From positions 26,565 through 90,564 of the forward strand of contig NZ_WKEQ01000023.1 of assembly GCF_021605415.1 (NCBI RefSeq): DNA of 64,000 nt, read 5' to 3'. Position 1 is the first letter of the stretch. Each line of letters opens with the position of its first letter. The notes beneath the pieces were generated by a model that was not told the DNA's origin, did no database searches, and saw only the letters and a program-made list of their open reading frames with translations. The translations under genes and the position numbers were made by a program. The DNA comes from Pseudomonas syringae (GTDB taxonomy: Bacteria; Pseudomonadota; Gammaproteobacteria; Pseudomonadales; Pseudomonadaceae). Shown piece by piece: positions 25,421-34,155 of this stretch.

Positions 25421-26320
25421 TCAGGCCATCCCTCTGGAGCCATCAATAATCCGCGCCGCATCCCGCGCTGGCGCCATGCCAAACACCCGCGAATAATCCC
25501 GGCTGAACTGCGTAGCACTTTCATAACCCACCTCAAACGCCGCTGCCGTGACGTTTCTACCATTGGCGATCATCAGCATCCGTGCCTGCAAAAGGCGTAC
25601 GCGCTTTTGGTATTGCAGCGGGCTCAGGGTGGTGACGGCTTTGAAGTGGCGATGAAACGCCGACACGCTCATGGCCGCTTTCTGCGCCAGGCTCTCCACC
25701 CTGATGGGCTGCGCAAAGTCGCGACGAATCCACTGGATGGCCTGATTGACGCGGGCCATGGCGGTGTCCGGCGCGGCGATTTCGCGCAGCATCCAGCCGT
25801 GCGGGCCTTGCAGCACGCGGTAGAGGATTTCGCGTTCGTAGGCCGGGGCGAGCGCCGCGATTTCATCAGGTTTGCCCATCAAACGCAGCATGCGTACCCA
25901 GGCATCCATCAGTTCCGGGGTGACGGCGGCGACGGAAAAACCGGCCTCGTTTGCATAGCGCCCGTCAGGGCTCGGCAAGTCACCGAGCAGCGTGCTCAAG
26001 ACGCTGGGGTCGAGTGTCAGGCTGACCGCCAGATAGGGTTCGCCGGTCGGGGCAGGGTGTACCGAACCCACCGCTGGCAGGTCGACAGACATCACGAAAT
26101 ACGTCGCCGGGTCGTAGCGCAACGTGCGATCACCGACAGTCATGGTTTTGCTGCCTTGCAGGATCAGGTTGATCATCGGGTCGTAGACCGCCGCCAACAT
26201 GTGCTCGGGAATCTTGCCCTGAACCATGGCGACACGCGGGATACCCGTCTCTGTGCGGCGGTTTTCGGCGTGTCTGGCCAGATGGCGGAGTTCATCAAGT
26301 TGTCTATTCATGGAGCGCAT
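25421..26320 (-). CDS. AraC family transcriptional regulator
   Basis: A 299-residue protein with an AraC-type N-terminal cupin domain (about residues 30-180) and two C-terminal helix-turn-helix motifs. The first is SLAQKAAMSVSAFHRHFK and the second is NVTAAAFEVGYESATQFSRDYSRVFG. The gap of 129 bases to the divergent SDR gene makes it the likely activator of the SDR-VOC-saccharopine-dehydrogenase operon. Two in-frame ATGs (26320 and 26311) are possible starts and neither has a strong ribosome-binding site. Confidence 0.9.
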   Translation of the reverse strand: MRSMNRQLDELRHLARHAENRRTETGIPRVAMVQGKIPEHMLAAVYDPMINLILQGSKTMTVGDRTLRYDPATYFVMSVDLPAVGSVHPAPTGEPYLAVSLTLDPSVLSTLLGDLPSPDGRYANEAGFSVAAVTPELMDAWVRMLRLMGKPDEIAALAPAYEREILYRVLQGPHGWMLREIAAPDTAMARVNQAIQWIRRDFAQPIRVESLAQKAAMSVSAFHRHFKAVTTLSPLQYQKRVRLLQARMLMIANGRNVTAAAFEVGYESATQFSRDYSRVFGMAPARDAARIIDGSRGMA

Positions 26321-26449
26321 GCTGACTGGCCTGCACTGCTTGATGCAAGCAAAAAGCAGAAACAGGCAGGATTCTGACAGGATCGGCTGCGTGCGCGAAT
26401 AGGGCGAACGTTACTGTGGTCGCTCATTGAAACGACAGCGGAGCACGTC

Positions 26450-27193
26450 ATGAGCGTTATCGTCATCACCGGAGGCAGCCGTGGCATCGGCGCCAGCGCC
26501 GCCGAGCACATTGCCCGGCGTGGAATGGGCGTCATCCTCACTTACAAGCGCAACGCCGAGGCGGCGGAGCACGTCGTCAAGCGCATTCAGGACGCGGGCG
26601 GCCAGGCTGTTGCGTTGCCACTGGACGTTGCCGATGTCGCTAGTTTCGCGGTGTTTCGCGACGCAGTGCTCACCACCTTGCAAGTAACCTGGGGCGTGAG
26701 CACGCTCGGCGGCCTGGTCAACAACGCCGGTCATGGTTTGTTCAATCCGCTGGAGTCAGTCAGCGAAGCGCAGTTCGACGAGTTGCTGGGCGTCCATCTC
26801 AAGGGCCCGTTTTTCCTTACTCAAACGTTGCTGCCGTTGTTGGAAACCCACGCAGGCATTGTCAACGTGACCAGTGCCACAACCCGTGTCGCCACCGCCG
26901 GCGTTGCGCCTTACGCCGCGTTCAAGGGCGGCCTCGAAGTGCTCACCCGTTACATGGCCAAGGAGTTCGGCGAGCGGCGCATCCGTGCCAACTCGGTATC
27001 ACCCGGTGCGATCCGCACTGATTTGGGCGGCGGGCTGAATGACGAGTTCGAAGCGCTGCTGGCAGGGCAAACCGCCCTCGGCCGTGTCGGCGAGCCGCAA
27101 GACGTCGCGCGCGTGATCGCTATGCTGTTGTCCGAAGAGGGTGCGTGGATCAACGGCCAATCCATCGAAGTCGCGGGCGGCTACATCATCTGA
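26450..27193 (+). CDS. SDR family NAD(P)-dependent oxidoreductase
   Basis: A 247-residue short-chain dehydrogenase/reductase. The Rossmann motif TGGSRGIG lies at residues 5-12, NNAG at about 88-91, the catalytic Ser is in VTSATTR, and the Tyr/Lys pair is in YAAFKGG. The SPGAIRTDLGGG and WINGQSIEVAGG motifs are typical of 3-oxoacyl-reductase-like classical SDRs. It is the first gene of a three-gene run with VOC and saccharopine-dehydrogenase-like genes, divergent from an AraC regulator. The substrate is unknown. Confidence 0.92.
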   Translation: MSVIVITGGSRGIGASAAEHIARRGMGVILTYKRNAEAAEHVVKRIQDAGGQAVALPLDVADVASFAVFRDAVLTTLQVTWGVSTLGGLVNNAGHGLFNPLESVSEAQFDELLGVHLKGPFFLTQTLLPLLETHAGIVNVTSATTRVATAGVAPYAAFKGGLEVLTRYMAKEFGERRIRANSVSPGAIRTDLGGGLNDEFEALLAGQTALGRVGEPQDVARVIAMLLSEEGAWINGQSIEVAGGYII

Positions 27194-27210
27194 ACAAGCG
27201 AGGTAACGAC

Positions 27211-27612
27211 ATGCTCGATCACATCTTTGTGTCGGTGAGCGATATCCAGCGCTCGATCCGATTCTACGAACACACCCTCCAGCCGCTGGGCATCACTGCG
27301 CGGCTGGACTACGACGGCAAGGACGGCCCGCCGGGGCATCCGGATCTCAAAGGATTTGGCGCCCAAGGCCGGATGTTTTTCTGGCTGCGTGAGGGCGTAG
27401 TGGAAGGGCGGGCAGTGCACGTCGGATTTGTGGCGAGCAGCAAGGCCGAGGTTGAAGCGGCCTACGCGGCGGCTATGTCGCAGGGCGCTACGGACAACGG
27501 CGCACCGGGCGCGCGGCTGCATTACGACCCCAATTACTACGCCGCCAATGTGTTTGATCCCGACGGTTACAGCCTTGAATTCGTCTACAAGAACTGGCAG
27601 CACAGCGCATGA
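27211..27612 (+). CDS. VOC (glyoxalase/bleomycin-resistance fold) protein
   Basis: A 133-residue protein with the paired beta-alpha-beta-beta-beta modules of the vicinal-oxygen-chelate superfamily. It begins MLDHIFVSVSDIQRSIRFYE, with His4 a likely metal ligand, and ends DPDGYSLEFVYK, where Glu is the usual last ligand. AGGT before the ATG and a gap of 17 bases from the SDR gene show operon membership. The stop overlaps the next start as ATGA. It is probably a metal-dependent lyase, isomerase or binding protein with unknown substrate. Confidence 0.9.
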   Translation: MLDHIFVSVSDIQRSIRFYEHTLQPLGITARLDYDGKDGPPGHPDLKGFGAQGRMFFWLREGVVEGRAVHVGFVASSKAEVEAAYAAAMSQGATDNGAPGARLHYDPNYYAANVFDPDGYSLEFVYKNWQHSA

Positions 27613-28607
27613 ATAAATTGATGATCTATGGTGCAACGGGTTACACCGGGCGCATGGCAGCAGAGCGGGCCAAAGTATTGGGGCTGGACTTCGAGATAGC
27701 CGGGCGTAATGCCCAGACACTCGCGCCGCTCGCCGCACAACTCGACGTGCCTTTTCGAGTCTTTGAAGCAGGCCCCGAGGCGGCGAAATATCTGGCCGGC
27801 ATCAACGTCCTGCTCAACTTCGCCGGCCCGTTCGCGCAAACCGCCAGTTCGTTGATGCACGCCTGCATCAAAGCCGGGGTCGACTACCTGGACATTACCG
27901 CCGAGATCAACGTCTATCGCCTGGCCGAGCGCTTGGGAACCGAAGCGGCTGCGGCAGGCGTGATGCTTTTGCCGGGTGTCGGCTGGGACGTGGTGCCCAC
28001 CGATAGCCTCGCCGTGCATGTCGCCCAGCGCATGGAAAAACCACGTTCACTGAGCATCGCGCTTCAGGTGCCGGGTTCCATGTCACGCGGTTCCGCAATG
28101 AGTGTCAGCGAAATCATCGGTGCGGGGCTGCTTGCCCGGGTCGACGGTGAACTGGTCGAAGCACCGGATGCGCTTGCGCGGTACTTTGATTTCGGCGACG
28201 GGCCGGTGCTGTGCGCGCCATTGTCGTTCGGTGATCTGATCACGGGATGGCATTCGACGGGCATTCCCAATATCGAGATGTTCGTGCACATCGCTGGCGA
28301 TGCCTTCCCGGAAGGTGATCTTTCAGCGCTGCCGGATGGCCCGACCGCCGAGGAGCGAGACGCTCATCGGGCAAGGGCCGTGGCTGAAGTCACAGGCGCC
28401 GACGGCTCGGTCTCACGGTCGATCATCGAAACCGTCAACGGCTACACCTACACGCCACTGGCGGCGATCGAAGCCGCGCGTCACGTTCTGGACGGCAAGC
28501 GCCGGCCCGGTTATGCGACACCTGCACGGGTCTTCGGAGGTGACTTCGCAATGAGCATTCCGGGAACGGTCATCCGTGATCTTAAAACCGAGGCGATTCA
28601 CGGCTGA
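27609..28607 (+). CDS. Saccharopine dehydrogenase-like NADP-binding protein
   Basis: A 332-residue protein with an N-terminal Rossmann domain (IYGATGYTGRMAAE at about residues 6-19) of the saccharopine-dehydrogenase/trans-acting enoyl-reductase type. LLNFAGPFAQTA and GVDYLDITAEI match the family. It lacks the C-terminal domain of true lysine-forming saccharopine dehydrogenases, so a general oxidoreductase role is more likely. The start overlaps the VOC gene stop, and it is the last gene of the AraC-divergent operon. A REP-like hairpin follows. Confidence 0.88.
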   Translation: MNKLMIYGATGYTGRMAAERAKVLGLDFEIAGRNAQTLAPLAAQLDVPFRVFEAGPEAAKYLAGINVLLNFAGPFAQTASSLMHACIKAGVDYLDITAEINVYRLAERLGTEAAAAGVMLLPGVGWDVVPTDSLAVHVAQRMEKPRSLSIALQVPGSMSRGSAMSVSEIIGAGLLARVDGELVEAPDALARYFDFGDGPVLCAPLSFGDLITGWHSTGIPNIEMFVHIAGDAFPEGDLSALPDGPTAEERDAHRARAVAEVTGADGSVSRSIIETVNGYTYTPLAAIEAARHVLDGKRRPGYATPARVFGGDFAMSIPGTVIRDLKTEAIHG

Positions 28608-28630
28608 ACCGCGAACATGCCCGTGTAAGA

Positions 28631-28701
28631 GCTGCCGCATGCCGCGATCTTTTGATCTTGATTTTTGCAAGCAAGATCAAAAGATCGCAGCCTGCGGCAG
28701 C
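28631..28701. repeat. Pseudomonas REP-like hairpin element
   Basis: The arms at 28631-28660 and 28672-28701 are almost perfect 30-base inverted repeats, containing GCTGCCGCA and CGATCTTTTGATCTTG. The form is that of the common GATC-rich intergenic palindromes of fluorescent pseudomonads. It lies between convergent genes and may stop or stabilise transcripts. Confidence 0.8.
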
Positions 28702-28703
28702 GC

Positions 28704-29558
28704 CTACAGGGTTGATTTCAGGTGTTTGATGGCCTGTGTTTCAACGCTGCTTTCACTGGCGCCTGTTTCGAACACGGCGCAGCAGGCAGATCGTTCGCCA
28801 TCGCAAACGCGGTAAACCGCTATGACGCTGCCAGGCCCGCTGCCAGTGTGTCCGCATAGGGTCAATCCGCCTTCAACCGAACCTCGCATCACGCCAAGGC
28901 CGTATCCCGGTGTCATCCACGGACGTCCTGGAATCGGGCCGCCCAGTGTGCGGACGGTCTGCATGGCTTGCAGCAATGCGTCGGGTAACAGTTGACCGGC
29001 GAACAGTCGATCAAGAAACAGTGCCGCTTGCGACACGGGCCCGATCAGCAAACCGTGATAGACCCACGCCGGGTCATAAGTCGTATGCACATCCGCTGGT
29101 GTTTTAGCGAAGCGCACCCCTGAAAGTCCCAAAGGCTGAAGTGCTCGTTGGCTGACGGCGTCTTCAAGCCTTAGCCTCGTGACCCGTTCAATCAGCCTGC
29201 CAACCAACAGATAACCGACATTCGAATAACGCCACGCGGTGCCTGGGCTGTAGCGAAGCCGGGACGCGTCCAGACGTTGCAGCATTTCATCTGCCGGCCA
29301 GGCTGGCTGATTGGCGGCCACGGCCGCGTGATACTCAGCCAGTTCGCCATAATCGGCGAGCCCGGCTTCGTGTCGCAGCAGTTGGCGCAATGTGTACGAT
29401 TGATCAGCAATCAGCTCATCCAATTTGACCAGTCCATCACGCACCAAGGTCAGCGCCGTTACGGCCAGAACCGTTTTTGTAAAACTCCACCAAGGCACGG
29501 TCGGCTCAGTCAGATCAGTGGTTTCGGACTGACCGTTCGCTACAAGAAAACTCGGCAT
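28704..29558 (-). CDS. Serine hydrolase, beta-lactamase/penicillin-binding-protein fold
   Basis: A 284-residue class-C beta-lactamase-like hydrolase. The catalytic SxxK tetrad is SFTK at about residues 25-28, the second motif is YSN in WRYSNVGYL, and the third is HTGSG. No signal peptide is visible, so it is probably a cytosolic esterase or peptidase and not a secreted beta-lactamase. The ATG at 29558 is used; a TTG codon directly precedes it in frame. It is convergent with the saccharopine-like gene across a REP element. Confidence 0.85.
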   Translation of the reverse strand: MPSFLVANGQSETTDLTEPTVPWWSFTKTVLAVTALTLVRDGLVKLDELIADQSYTLRQLLRHEAGLADYGELAEYHAAVAANQPAWPADEMLQRLDASRLRYSPGTAWRYSNVGYLLVGRLIERVTRLRLEDAVSQRALQPLGLSGVRFAKTPADVHTTYDPAWVYHGLLIGPVSQAALFLDRLFAGQLLPDALLQAMQTVRTLGGPIPGRPWMTPGYGLGVMRGSVEGGLTLCGHTGSGPGSVIAVYRVCDGERSACCAVFETGASESSVETQAIKHLKSTL

Positions 29559-29790
29559 CAAATACCTGGCATTAAAAGGGAAGGGGGAAGTAGGCGGGGT
29601 ATCGGCGACTGGAAGAACACAGGCTAGGTGCTCAAACGCGCCGCGAGAGTGACGCTTGCCATGAGTCGGGAAGGTCAGTGAGCGGTGCGTCGAGCATAGC
29701 AGCAGGGCCGAAGTGTTTCGCTTGTCTGTTCAGGGCGCCGTGCGTTCATGGAAAATTTAGTGCTTGCTTTACAAATATGGCTATCCGTAT

Positions 29791-29800
29791 ATTCGCGAAT
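29791..29800. promoter_or_regulatory. Candidate ArsR operator
   Basis: ATTCGCGAAT is a perfect 10-base palindrome inside an AT-rich stretch ending 20 bases before the arsR start. Flanking ATCCGTAT and ATCCATATG extend the partial symmetry. The position fits autorepression by ArsR. Confidence 0.5.
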
Positions 29801-29819
29801 CCATATGTATTGAGCCCCC

Positions 29820-30167
29820 ATGATCACGCCTCCCGAAGTGTTCAAAAACCTGGCCGACGAAACCCGTCTGCGCGCCACGCTATTGATTGCCGATCAAGGC
29901 GAGTTGTGTGTCTGCGAACTCATGTGCGCACTCGACGACAGCCAGCCGAAAATCAGCCGCCACCTCGCGCAACTGCGTAGCAGCGGTCTGCTGCTGGATC
30001 GTCGTCAGGGCCAGTGGGTTTATTACCGACTCAATCCACAGTTGCCTGTCTGGATCCATGAAATCCTGAAACTGACGTCCAAGGCCAACGTGCACTGGCT
30101 CAAGGACAATGCCGCGCGGCTGCAGAACATGCAGGGCCGTCCCGTTCGGGAAGCCGCCTGCTGCTGA
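29820..30167 (+). CDS. arsR: ArsR family arsenic-responsive repressor
   Basis: A 115-residue winged-helix metalloregulator. The arsenic-sensing cysteines are in ELCVCEL (about 35-41) at the start of the recognition helix, and DSQPKISRHLAQLRSSGLL is the DNA-reading part. The tail ends in Cys-Cys. It is the first gene of arsR-arsC-arsH, with a palindrome in the promoter region. It should release the promoter when arsenite or a trivalent organoarsenical binds. Confidence 0.93.
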   Translation: MITPPEVFKNLADETRLRATLLIADQGELCVCELMCALDDSQPKISRHLAQLRSSGLLLDRRQGQWVYYRLNPQLPVWIHEILKLTSKANVHWLKDNAARLQNMQGRPVREAACC

Positions 30168-30239
30168 CGATCCCGGTTGCTGATAATCCAGGCCTCGCGC
30201 CTCCACCTTCGACGTCCGCCCGAAGCAAAGGAATCATCC

Positions 30240-30710
30240 ATGCGAATTCTATTCATGTGCACGGCCAACAGCTGTCGCAGCATCCTTTCAGAGGCCATGT
30301 TCAACCACTTGGCGCCGCCGGGGTTCGCGGCGGTGAGTTCCGGCAGTTTCCCCAAAGGCCAGGTGTTGCCGCGCAGCCTGTCCACCTTGCAGCAGGCCGG
30401 CATATCGACAGACGGCTTGTACAGCAAAGGCAACGACGCCTTTGAAAGCACTCCGCCGGATATCGTGATCACTGTCTGCGACAAGGCTGCCGGCGAAAGC
30501 TGCCCGGTGTATTTCGGCCCGGCGTTGAAGACGCATTGGGGGCTGGAAGACCCATCCGATGTGGAAGGTGACGATGCAACCCTTGACGCGGCCTTCCGCG
30601 CCACGCTGGCGCACATCAGGCAACGCTGCCAGGCCTTCTTCGAACTGCCTCTTGAAACCCTCAGCCGCGACGAACTCAAAGCCGAGCTCGATCACATCGG
30701 CAAATCCTGA
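30240..30710 (+). CDS. arsC: Arsenate reductase ArsC, low-molecular-weight phosphatase type
   Basis: A 156-residue enzyme that reduces arsenate to arsenite. The P-loop CTANSCRS (residues 7-14) is the Cys-X5-Arg motif of the tyrosine-phosphatase-like ArsC class, and DPSDVEGDD near residue 102 supplies the acidic loop. AAGGAA precedes the ATG at 30240. It lies 72 bases after arsR and 9 bases before arsH. No arsB or acr3 efflux gene lies between, so the arsenite made must leave through a pump encoded elsewhere. Confidence 0.93.
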   Translation: MRILFMCTANSCRSILSEAMFNHLAPPGFAAVSSGSFPKGQVLPRSLSTLQQAGISTDGLYSKGNDAFESTPPDIVITVCDKAAGESCPVYFGPALKTHWGLEDPSDVEGDDATLDAAFRATLAHIRQRCQAFFELPLETLSRDELKAELDHIGKS

Positions 30711-30719
30711 GGAGGATTT

Positions 30720-31418
30720 ATGACGCCGCACCTACCCAATCTGGATCTGACCCTGTTCGAGAACATGAAACCCACGGCGCCGGACGCGCACAAACCGCGC
30801 ATCCTGTTGCTTTACGGATCGACCCGCGAACGCTCATTCAGCCGCTTGCTGGTGGAAGAAGCGGCGCGCTTGCTTGAGCATTTCGGTGCTGAAACGCGGA
30901 TCTTCAATCCCTCCGGTATGCCGCTGCCGGACGATGCGCCGGTCGATCATCCCAAGGTGCAGGAACTGCGCGATCTGGTGCTGTGGTCGGAAGGTCAGGT
31001 GTGGTGTTCGCCGGAACGCCACGGCGCGATGTCGGCGGTGTTCAAGGCGCAGATCGACTGGATCCCGCTGGAACTCGGCGCCGTTCGCCCCACCCAGGGC
31101 AAAACCCTGGCGGTGATGCAAGTGTGCGGCGGCTCGCAGTCGTTCAACGTGGTCAATCAGCTACGCGTGCTCGGTCGCTGGATGCGCATGTTCACCATCC
31201 CCAATCAGTCCTCTATCCCAAAGGCCTACATGGAGTTCGACGACGCTGGGCGGATGAAACCGTCGCCGTTCTATGATCGCGTCGTCGATGTGATGGAAGA
31301 GTTGGTGAAGTTCACGGCACTGCTTCGCGACCAACAGGACTTTCTGGTGGATCGTTATTCCGAGCGCAAGGAGTCGGCTGAGCAACTGATGGCGCGGGTG
31401 AATCAGCGTTCAATCTGA
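30720..31418 (+). CDS. arsH: ArsH NADPH-dependent FMN reductase / organoarsenical oxidase
   Basis: A 232-residue flavodoxin-like protein. The FMN-binding loop is LLYGSTRERSFSR (about 35-47), and WCSPERHGAMSAVFKAQIDW is the second ArsH signature. ArsH oxidises trivalent organoarsenicals to less toxic forms and can act as a quinone reductase. GAGGA nine bases before ATG marks translation in the ars operon. The 3' end overlaps the convergent LysR gene by 9 bases. Confidence 0.95.
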   Translation: MTPHLPNLDLTLFENMKPTAPDAHKPRILLLYGSTRERSFSRLLVEEAARLLEHFGAETRIFNPSGMPLPDDAPVDHPKVQELRDLVLWSEGQVWCSPERHGAMSAVFKAQIDWIPLELGAVRPTQGKTLAVMQVCGGSQSFNVVNQLRVLGRWMRMFTIPNQSSIPKAYMEFDDAGRMKPSPFYDRVVDVMEELVKFTALLRDQQDFLVDRYSERKESAEQLMARVNQRSI

Positions 31419-32315
31419 CGAAGGAACGCTGTACTTCAACGCCTCGACAAACGCCGAAAACGCAGGCGATGCCTGCCGTCGATTCGGGTAGTACAAGTGG
31501 TAACCCTGAAACTCGGGACACCAGGGCTCCAGTACTTCGATCAAGCGTCCGTCGGCCAGATACGGTGCAACCAGTTCCTCGGGCACATAGGCAAGGCCGA
31601 CACCATCAACCGCCGCATTGAGCACATGCATGATGCTGTTGAACACCAGTTGCCCCTCGACTTTGACGGTAAACGCTTGACCGCCCCTGGCAAACTCCCA
31701 CGCGTAAATCGCGCCTGAAGGTCTGTGCCGGATGTTGACGCAATGGTGATCGGTCAACTCGTGGGGTGTCGAGGGCGGCGGGTTTTGTTCGAAATAAGCG
31801 GGCGATCCCACCACCGCCAAACGCCAGTCCCGTCCGATGCGAACGGCGATCATGTCCTTGCTGATCGATTCGCCCATCCGGATGCCAGCGTCGAACCGCT
31901 CTTCGACGACATTGGTGAATCCATAATCGACGTAGAACTCCAGCGTGATGTCCGGATATTCCTGCAAAAAACCGGCAAGCATCGGCCGAATGCACAGTTC
32001 GATCTGGTCGTCAGTGCAGGAAATCCGCAGGGTGCCGCTGGGCTTGTCGCGCAATTCACTCAACGCTTCAAGCTCTGCGTTGATCTGATCGAACAGCGGG
32101 GCGATTGAATGCATCAGCCGTTGTCCCGCTTCGGTCGGCGACACATTGCGCGTCGTGCGGGCCAGCAAACGAATACCCAATCGCTCTTCAAGTGCGCGCA
32201 GGGTATGACTCAGCGCGGAAGGGGTGACGCCCAGTTTCGCGGCGGCTTTGGTAAAGCTGCGATCCTGCGCCACCGCCAGAAAGACCTGGAGGTCGTTGAT
32301 TTTGGGATTTGCCAT
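31410..32315 (-). CDS. LysR family transcriptional regulator
   Basis: A 301-residue LysR regulator. The N-terminal recognition region is SFTKAAAKLGVTPSALSHTLRALEERLG (about 20-47) and RTTRNVSPTEAG follows. The C-terminal effector domain belongs to the CrgA-like/short-chain regulator group. It is divergent from the MFS transporter gene by 114 bases and is its likely controller. It converges on arsH with a 9-base overlap, which may couple their 3' ends by antisense transcription. Confidence 0.92.
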   Translation of the reverse strand: MANPKINDLQVFLAVAQDRSFTKAAAKLGVTPSALSHTLRALEERLGIRLLARTTRNVSPTEAGQRLMHSIAPLFDQINAELEALSELRDKPSGTLRISCTDDQIELCIRPMLAGFLQEYPDITLEFYVDYGFTNVVEERFDAGIRMGESISKDMIAVRIGRDWRLAVVGSPAYFEQNPPPSTPHELTDHHCVNIRHRPSGAIYAWEFARGGQAFTVKVEGQLVFNSIMHVLNAAVDGVGLAYVPEELVAPYLADGRLIEVLEPWCPEFQGYHLYYPNRRQASPAFSAFVEALKYSVPSSD

Positions 32316-32429
32316 TGCTGAGGTTTTCTCATGACTGCATCAAGATTGTTCCTACTAATCAAGATGCGCACGATCCGTCAAGCTTTGTGGCCTGAAGTGT
32401 TTTGACTATTCGTTGATGAGATTTTTTCA

Positions 32430-33653
32430 ATGACCGCTCAAGTGTTCGACCTACCGGCCAACGATGCCCATGACCCACAGCGAAGCCGGGAGCAACCCGC
32501 CCACTGGAGCGCCATTTTTGCGATGACGATGTGCGTCTTTGCGCTGATCGCTTCGGAGTTTATGCCCGTCAGTCTGCTGACCCCGATAGCCTCGGACTTA
32601 CAGATCAGTGAAGGGCTGGTCGGCTACGGCATCGCCATCTCCGGCGCTTTCGCCGTGTTGACCAGCCTGAATATTTCCAGACTCGCGGGCGCGATGGATC
32701 GCAAAACGTTATTGCTGCTGCTGACCTCGCTGATGTGCGTGTCAGGGCTGGTGGTTGCTATGGCGCCAAACTATACGGTGTACATGACCGGTCGCGCGTT
32801 GATCGGCGTGGTCATCGGCGGTTTCTGGTCGATGTCGGCGGCCATGGCCATGCGCCTGGTGCCGTCGCAAAGCGTGCCGAAGGCCTTGGCAATCTTCAAC
32901 AGCGGCAATGCGTTGGCCACCGTGGTGGCCGCGCCGATGGGCAGTTATCTGGGCGGCGTGATCGGCTGGCGCGGTGCTTTTTTCTGTCTGGTGCCGGTCG
33001 CGATCATCGCCTTGATCTGGCAGTGGATCAGCCTGCCCGCCATGAAAGCGGAGCCGCGTAAAGCGGACACTGGCAATGTCTTCCGGTTGCTCAAAAGCCC
33101 TTTGGTGAGCTTCGGCATGTTAGGCGCCGGGGTTTTCTTCATGGGGCAGTTTGTGCTGTTTACCTATTTGCGCCCGTTCCTCGAAACCGTTACGCATGTT
33201 GACGTTTCCACGTTGTCGATGATCCTGCTGACCATCGGCGTGGCGGGTTTCATCGGCACCGTGTTGATTGGCAATTTCTTGAAGGCGGGTGTTTATCGCG
33301 TCCTGATCTGCATTCCGCTGCTGATGGCGGCCATCGCACTGTCTTTGATCGTACTTGGCGGCGGTGTTGTGGCGGTTTTCGTATTACTCGCGCTGTGGGG
33401 GTTGATCGCGACAGCCGCGCCAGTGGGTTGGTGGGCGTGGCTGGCGCGAGCGCTGCCCAAAGACGCCGAGGCTGGGGGAGGGCTGATGGTGGCCGTCATT
33501 CAGCTCTCCATTGCGCTGGGCTCGACCGTCGGCGGCATGCTGTTTGATGGCAGCGGCTACCGGGTCACCTTTCTCGCGAGCGCTGTGTTACTGGTGCTTG
33601 CGGCGATTGTTGCTTTGATCACGTTGCGAAAGTCAGGCTCGGATATTGAGTAA
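32430..33653 (+). CDS. MFS transporter (arabinose-efflux / DHA1 type)
   Basis: A 407-residue inner-membrane protein with twelve predicted helices. The first helix has ASEFMPVSLLTPIA, and motif A-like SRLAGAMDRKTLL lies between helices 2 and 3, followed by GRALIGVVIGGFW. The resemblance is to the DHA1/SotB-type sugar and drug exporters (YdhP/AraJ-like). The ATG is at 32430 with a weak ribosome-binding site. It is divergent from a LysR gene. The substrate is unknown. Confidence 0.9.
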   Translation: MTAQVFDLPANDAHDPQRSREQPAHWSAIFAMTMCVFALIASEFMPVSLLTPIASDLQISEGLVGYGIAISGAFAVLTSLNISRLAGAMDRKTLLLLLTSLMCVSGLVVAMAPNYTVYMTGRALIGVVIGGFWSMSAAMAMRLVPSQSVPKALAIFNSGNALATVVAAPMGSYLGGVIGWRGAFFCLVPVAIIALIWQWISLPAMKAEPRKADTGNVFRLLKSPLVSFGMLGAGVFFMGQFVLFTYLRPFLETVTHVDVSTLSMILLTIGVAGFIGTVLIGNFLKAGVYRVLICIPLLMAAIALSLIVLGGGVVAVFVLLALWGLIATAAPVGWWAWLARALPKDAEAGGGLMVAVIQLSIALGSTVGGMLFDGSGYRVTFLASAVLLVLAAIVALITLRKSGSDIE

Positions 33654-33656
33654 TTC

Positions 33657-33680
33657 CCGCGGGAGCGAGCTTGCGCCCGA
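33657..33680. repeat. Degenerate REP-like sequence
   Basis: GGGAGCGAGCTTGCGCCCG resembles the GGGAGCGAGCCTGCTCGCG core of the REP copies at 34091 and 34156 with several changes. It directly follows the MFS stop codon. Confidence 0.5.
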
Positions 33681-33792
33681 AATATTTACCGTGGCGGTTG
33701 GATGACGTGATTACCGAGTATCGGCCTCGCAAAATTGGAACTGGCCGGTCGATGAAGTGCCGAAACAGGTATCCACCCAGCGGAGAGCCGTG

Positions 33793-33909
33793 ATGACTGA
33801 CGAGAAAAAGACTGAGCCTGAAAAAGAGGTGCCTGCACATTCCACCGAGGACGAGCGCGAACGCCTGAAAGACTTCAACAAGGACGGCATCCCACCAGGC
33901 TCTTGCTGA
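33793..33909 (+). CDS. Small acidic/charged hypothetical protein
   Basis: A 38-residue peptide starting MTDEKKTEPEKEVP and ending KDFNKDGIPPGSC. GGAGAGCC six bases before the ATG is a good ribosome-binding site. More than half the residues are charged, with no membrane segment. The sequence looks like the conserved small proteins seen in Pseudomonas between larger genes, but I cannot name a family. Confidence 0.55.
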   Translation: MTDEKKTEPEKEVPAHSTEDERERLKDFNKDGIPPGSC

Positions 33910-34024
33910 GGCAGATCGCGGATCCGTCGGTAGCGCCGCGCTGATAATCCGCCGCGGCGTTTCGTTGCGCCGGTCTGCTGGTGATTGCGGATGTCAGGCA
34001 CTGCCCTTGAGCCTGTGCCGCCGC

Positions 34025-34052
34025 CATCGCGGGCAAGCCCGGCTCCCACAGG
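34025..34052. repeat. REP element copy 1
   Basis: CATCGCGGGCAAGCCCGGCTCCCACAGG form, with a GGGCAAGCCC inverted repeat, is a known variety of fluorescent-pseudomonad REP core. It reads in the same sense as the copy at 34156. Confidence 0.75.
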
Positions 34053-34090
34053 ATTTGAGGCAAAACGGAATTTTCGGTTTCACCCAAATC

Positions 34091-34120
34091 CCTGTGGGAG
34101 CGAGCCTGCTCGCGAAAGCG
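34091..34120. repeat. REP element copy 2
   Basis: CCTGTGGGAGCGAGCCTGCTCGCGAAAGCG form, with a CGAGC-CTGCTCG inverted core. It pairs with the opposite-strand copy at 34156 to give a REP doublet. Confidence 0.85.
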
Positions 34121-34155
34121 ATCCTTCAGTCAACGCATTGCCAACCGACCTGACG

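Noticed and set aside
28704..29558. Antibiotic-resistance beta-lactamase
   Set aside because: SxxK and YSN are present but no signal peptide is seen, and the sequence fits the broad esterase/serine hydrolase group.
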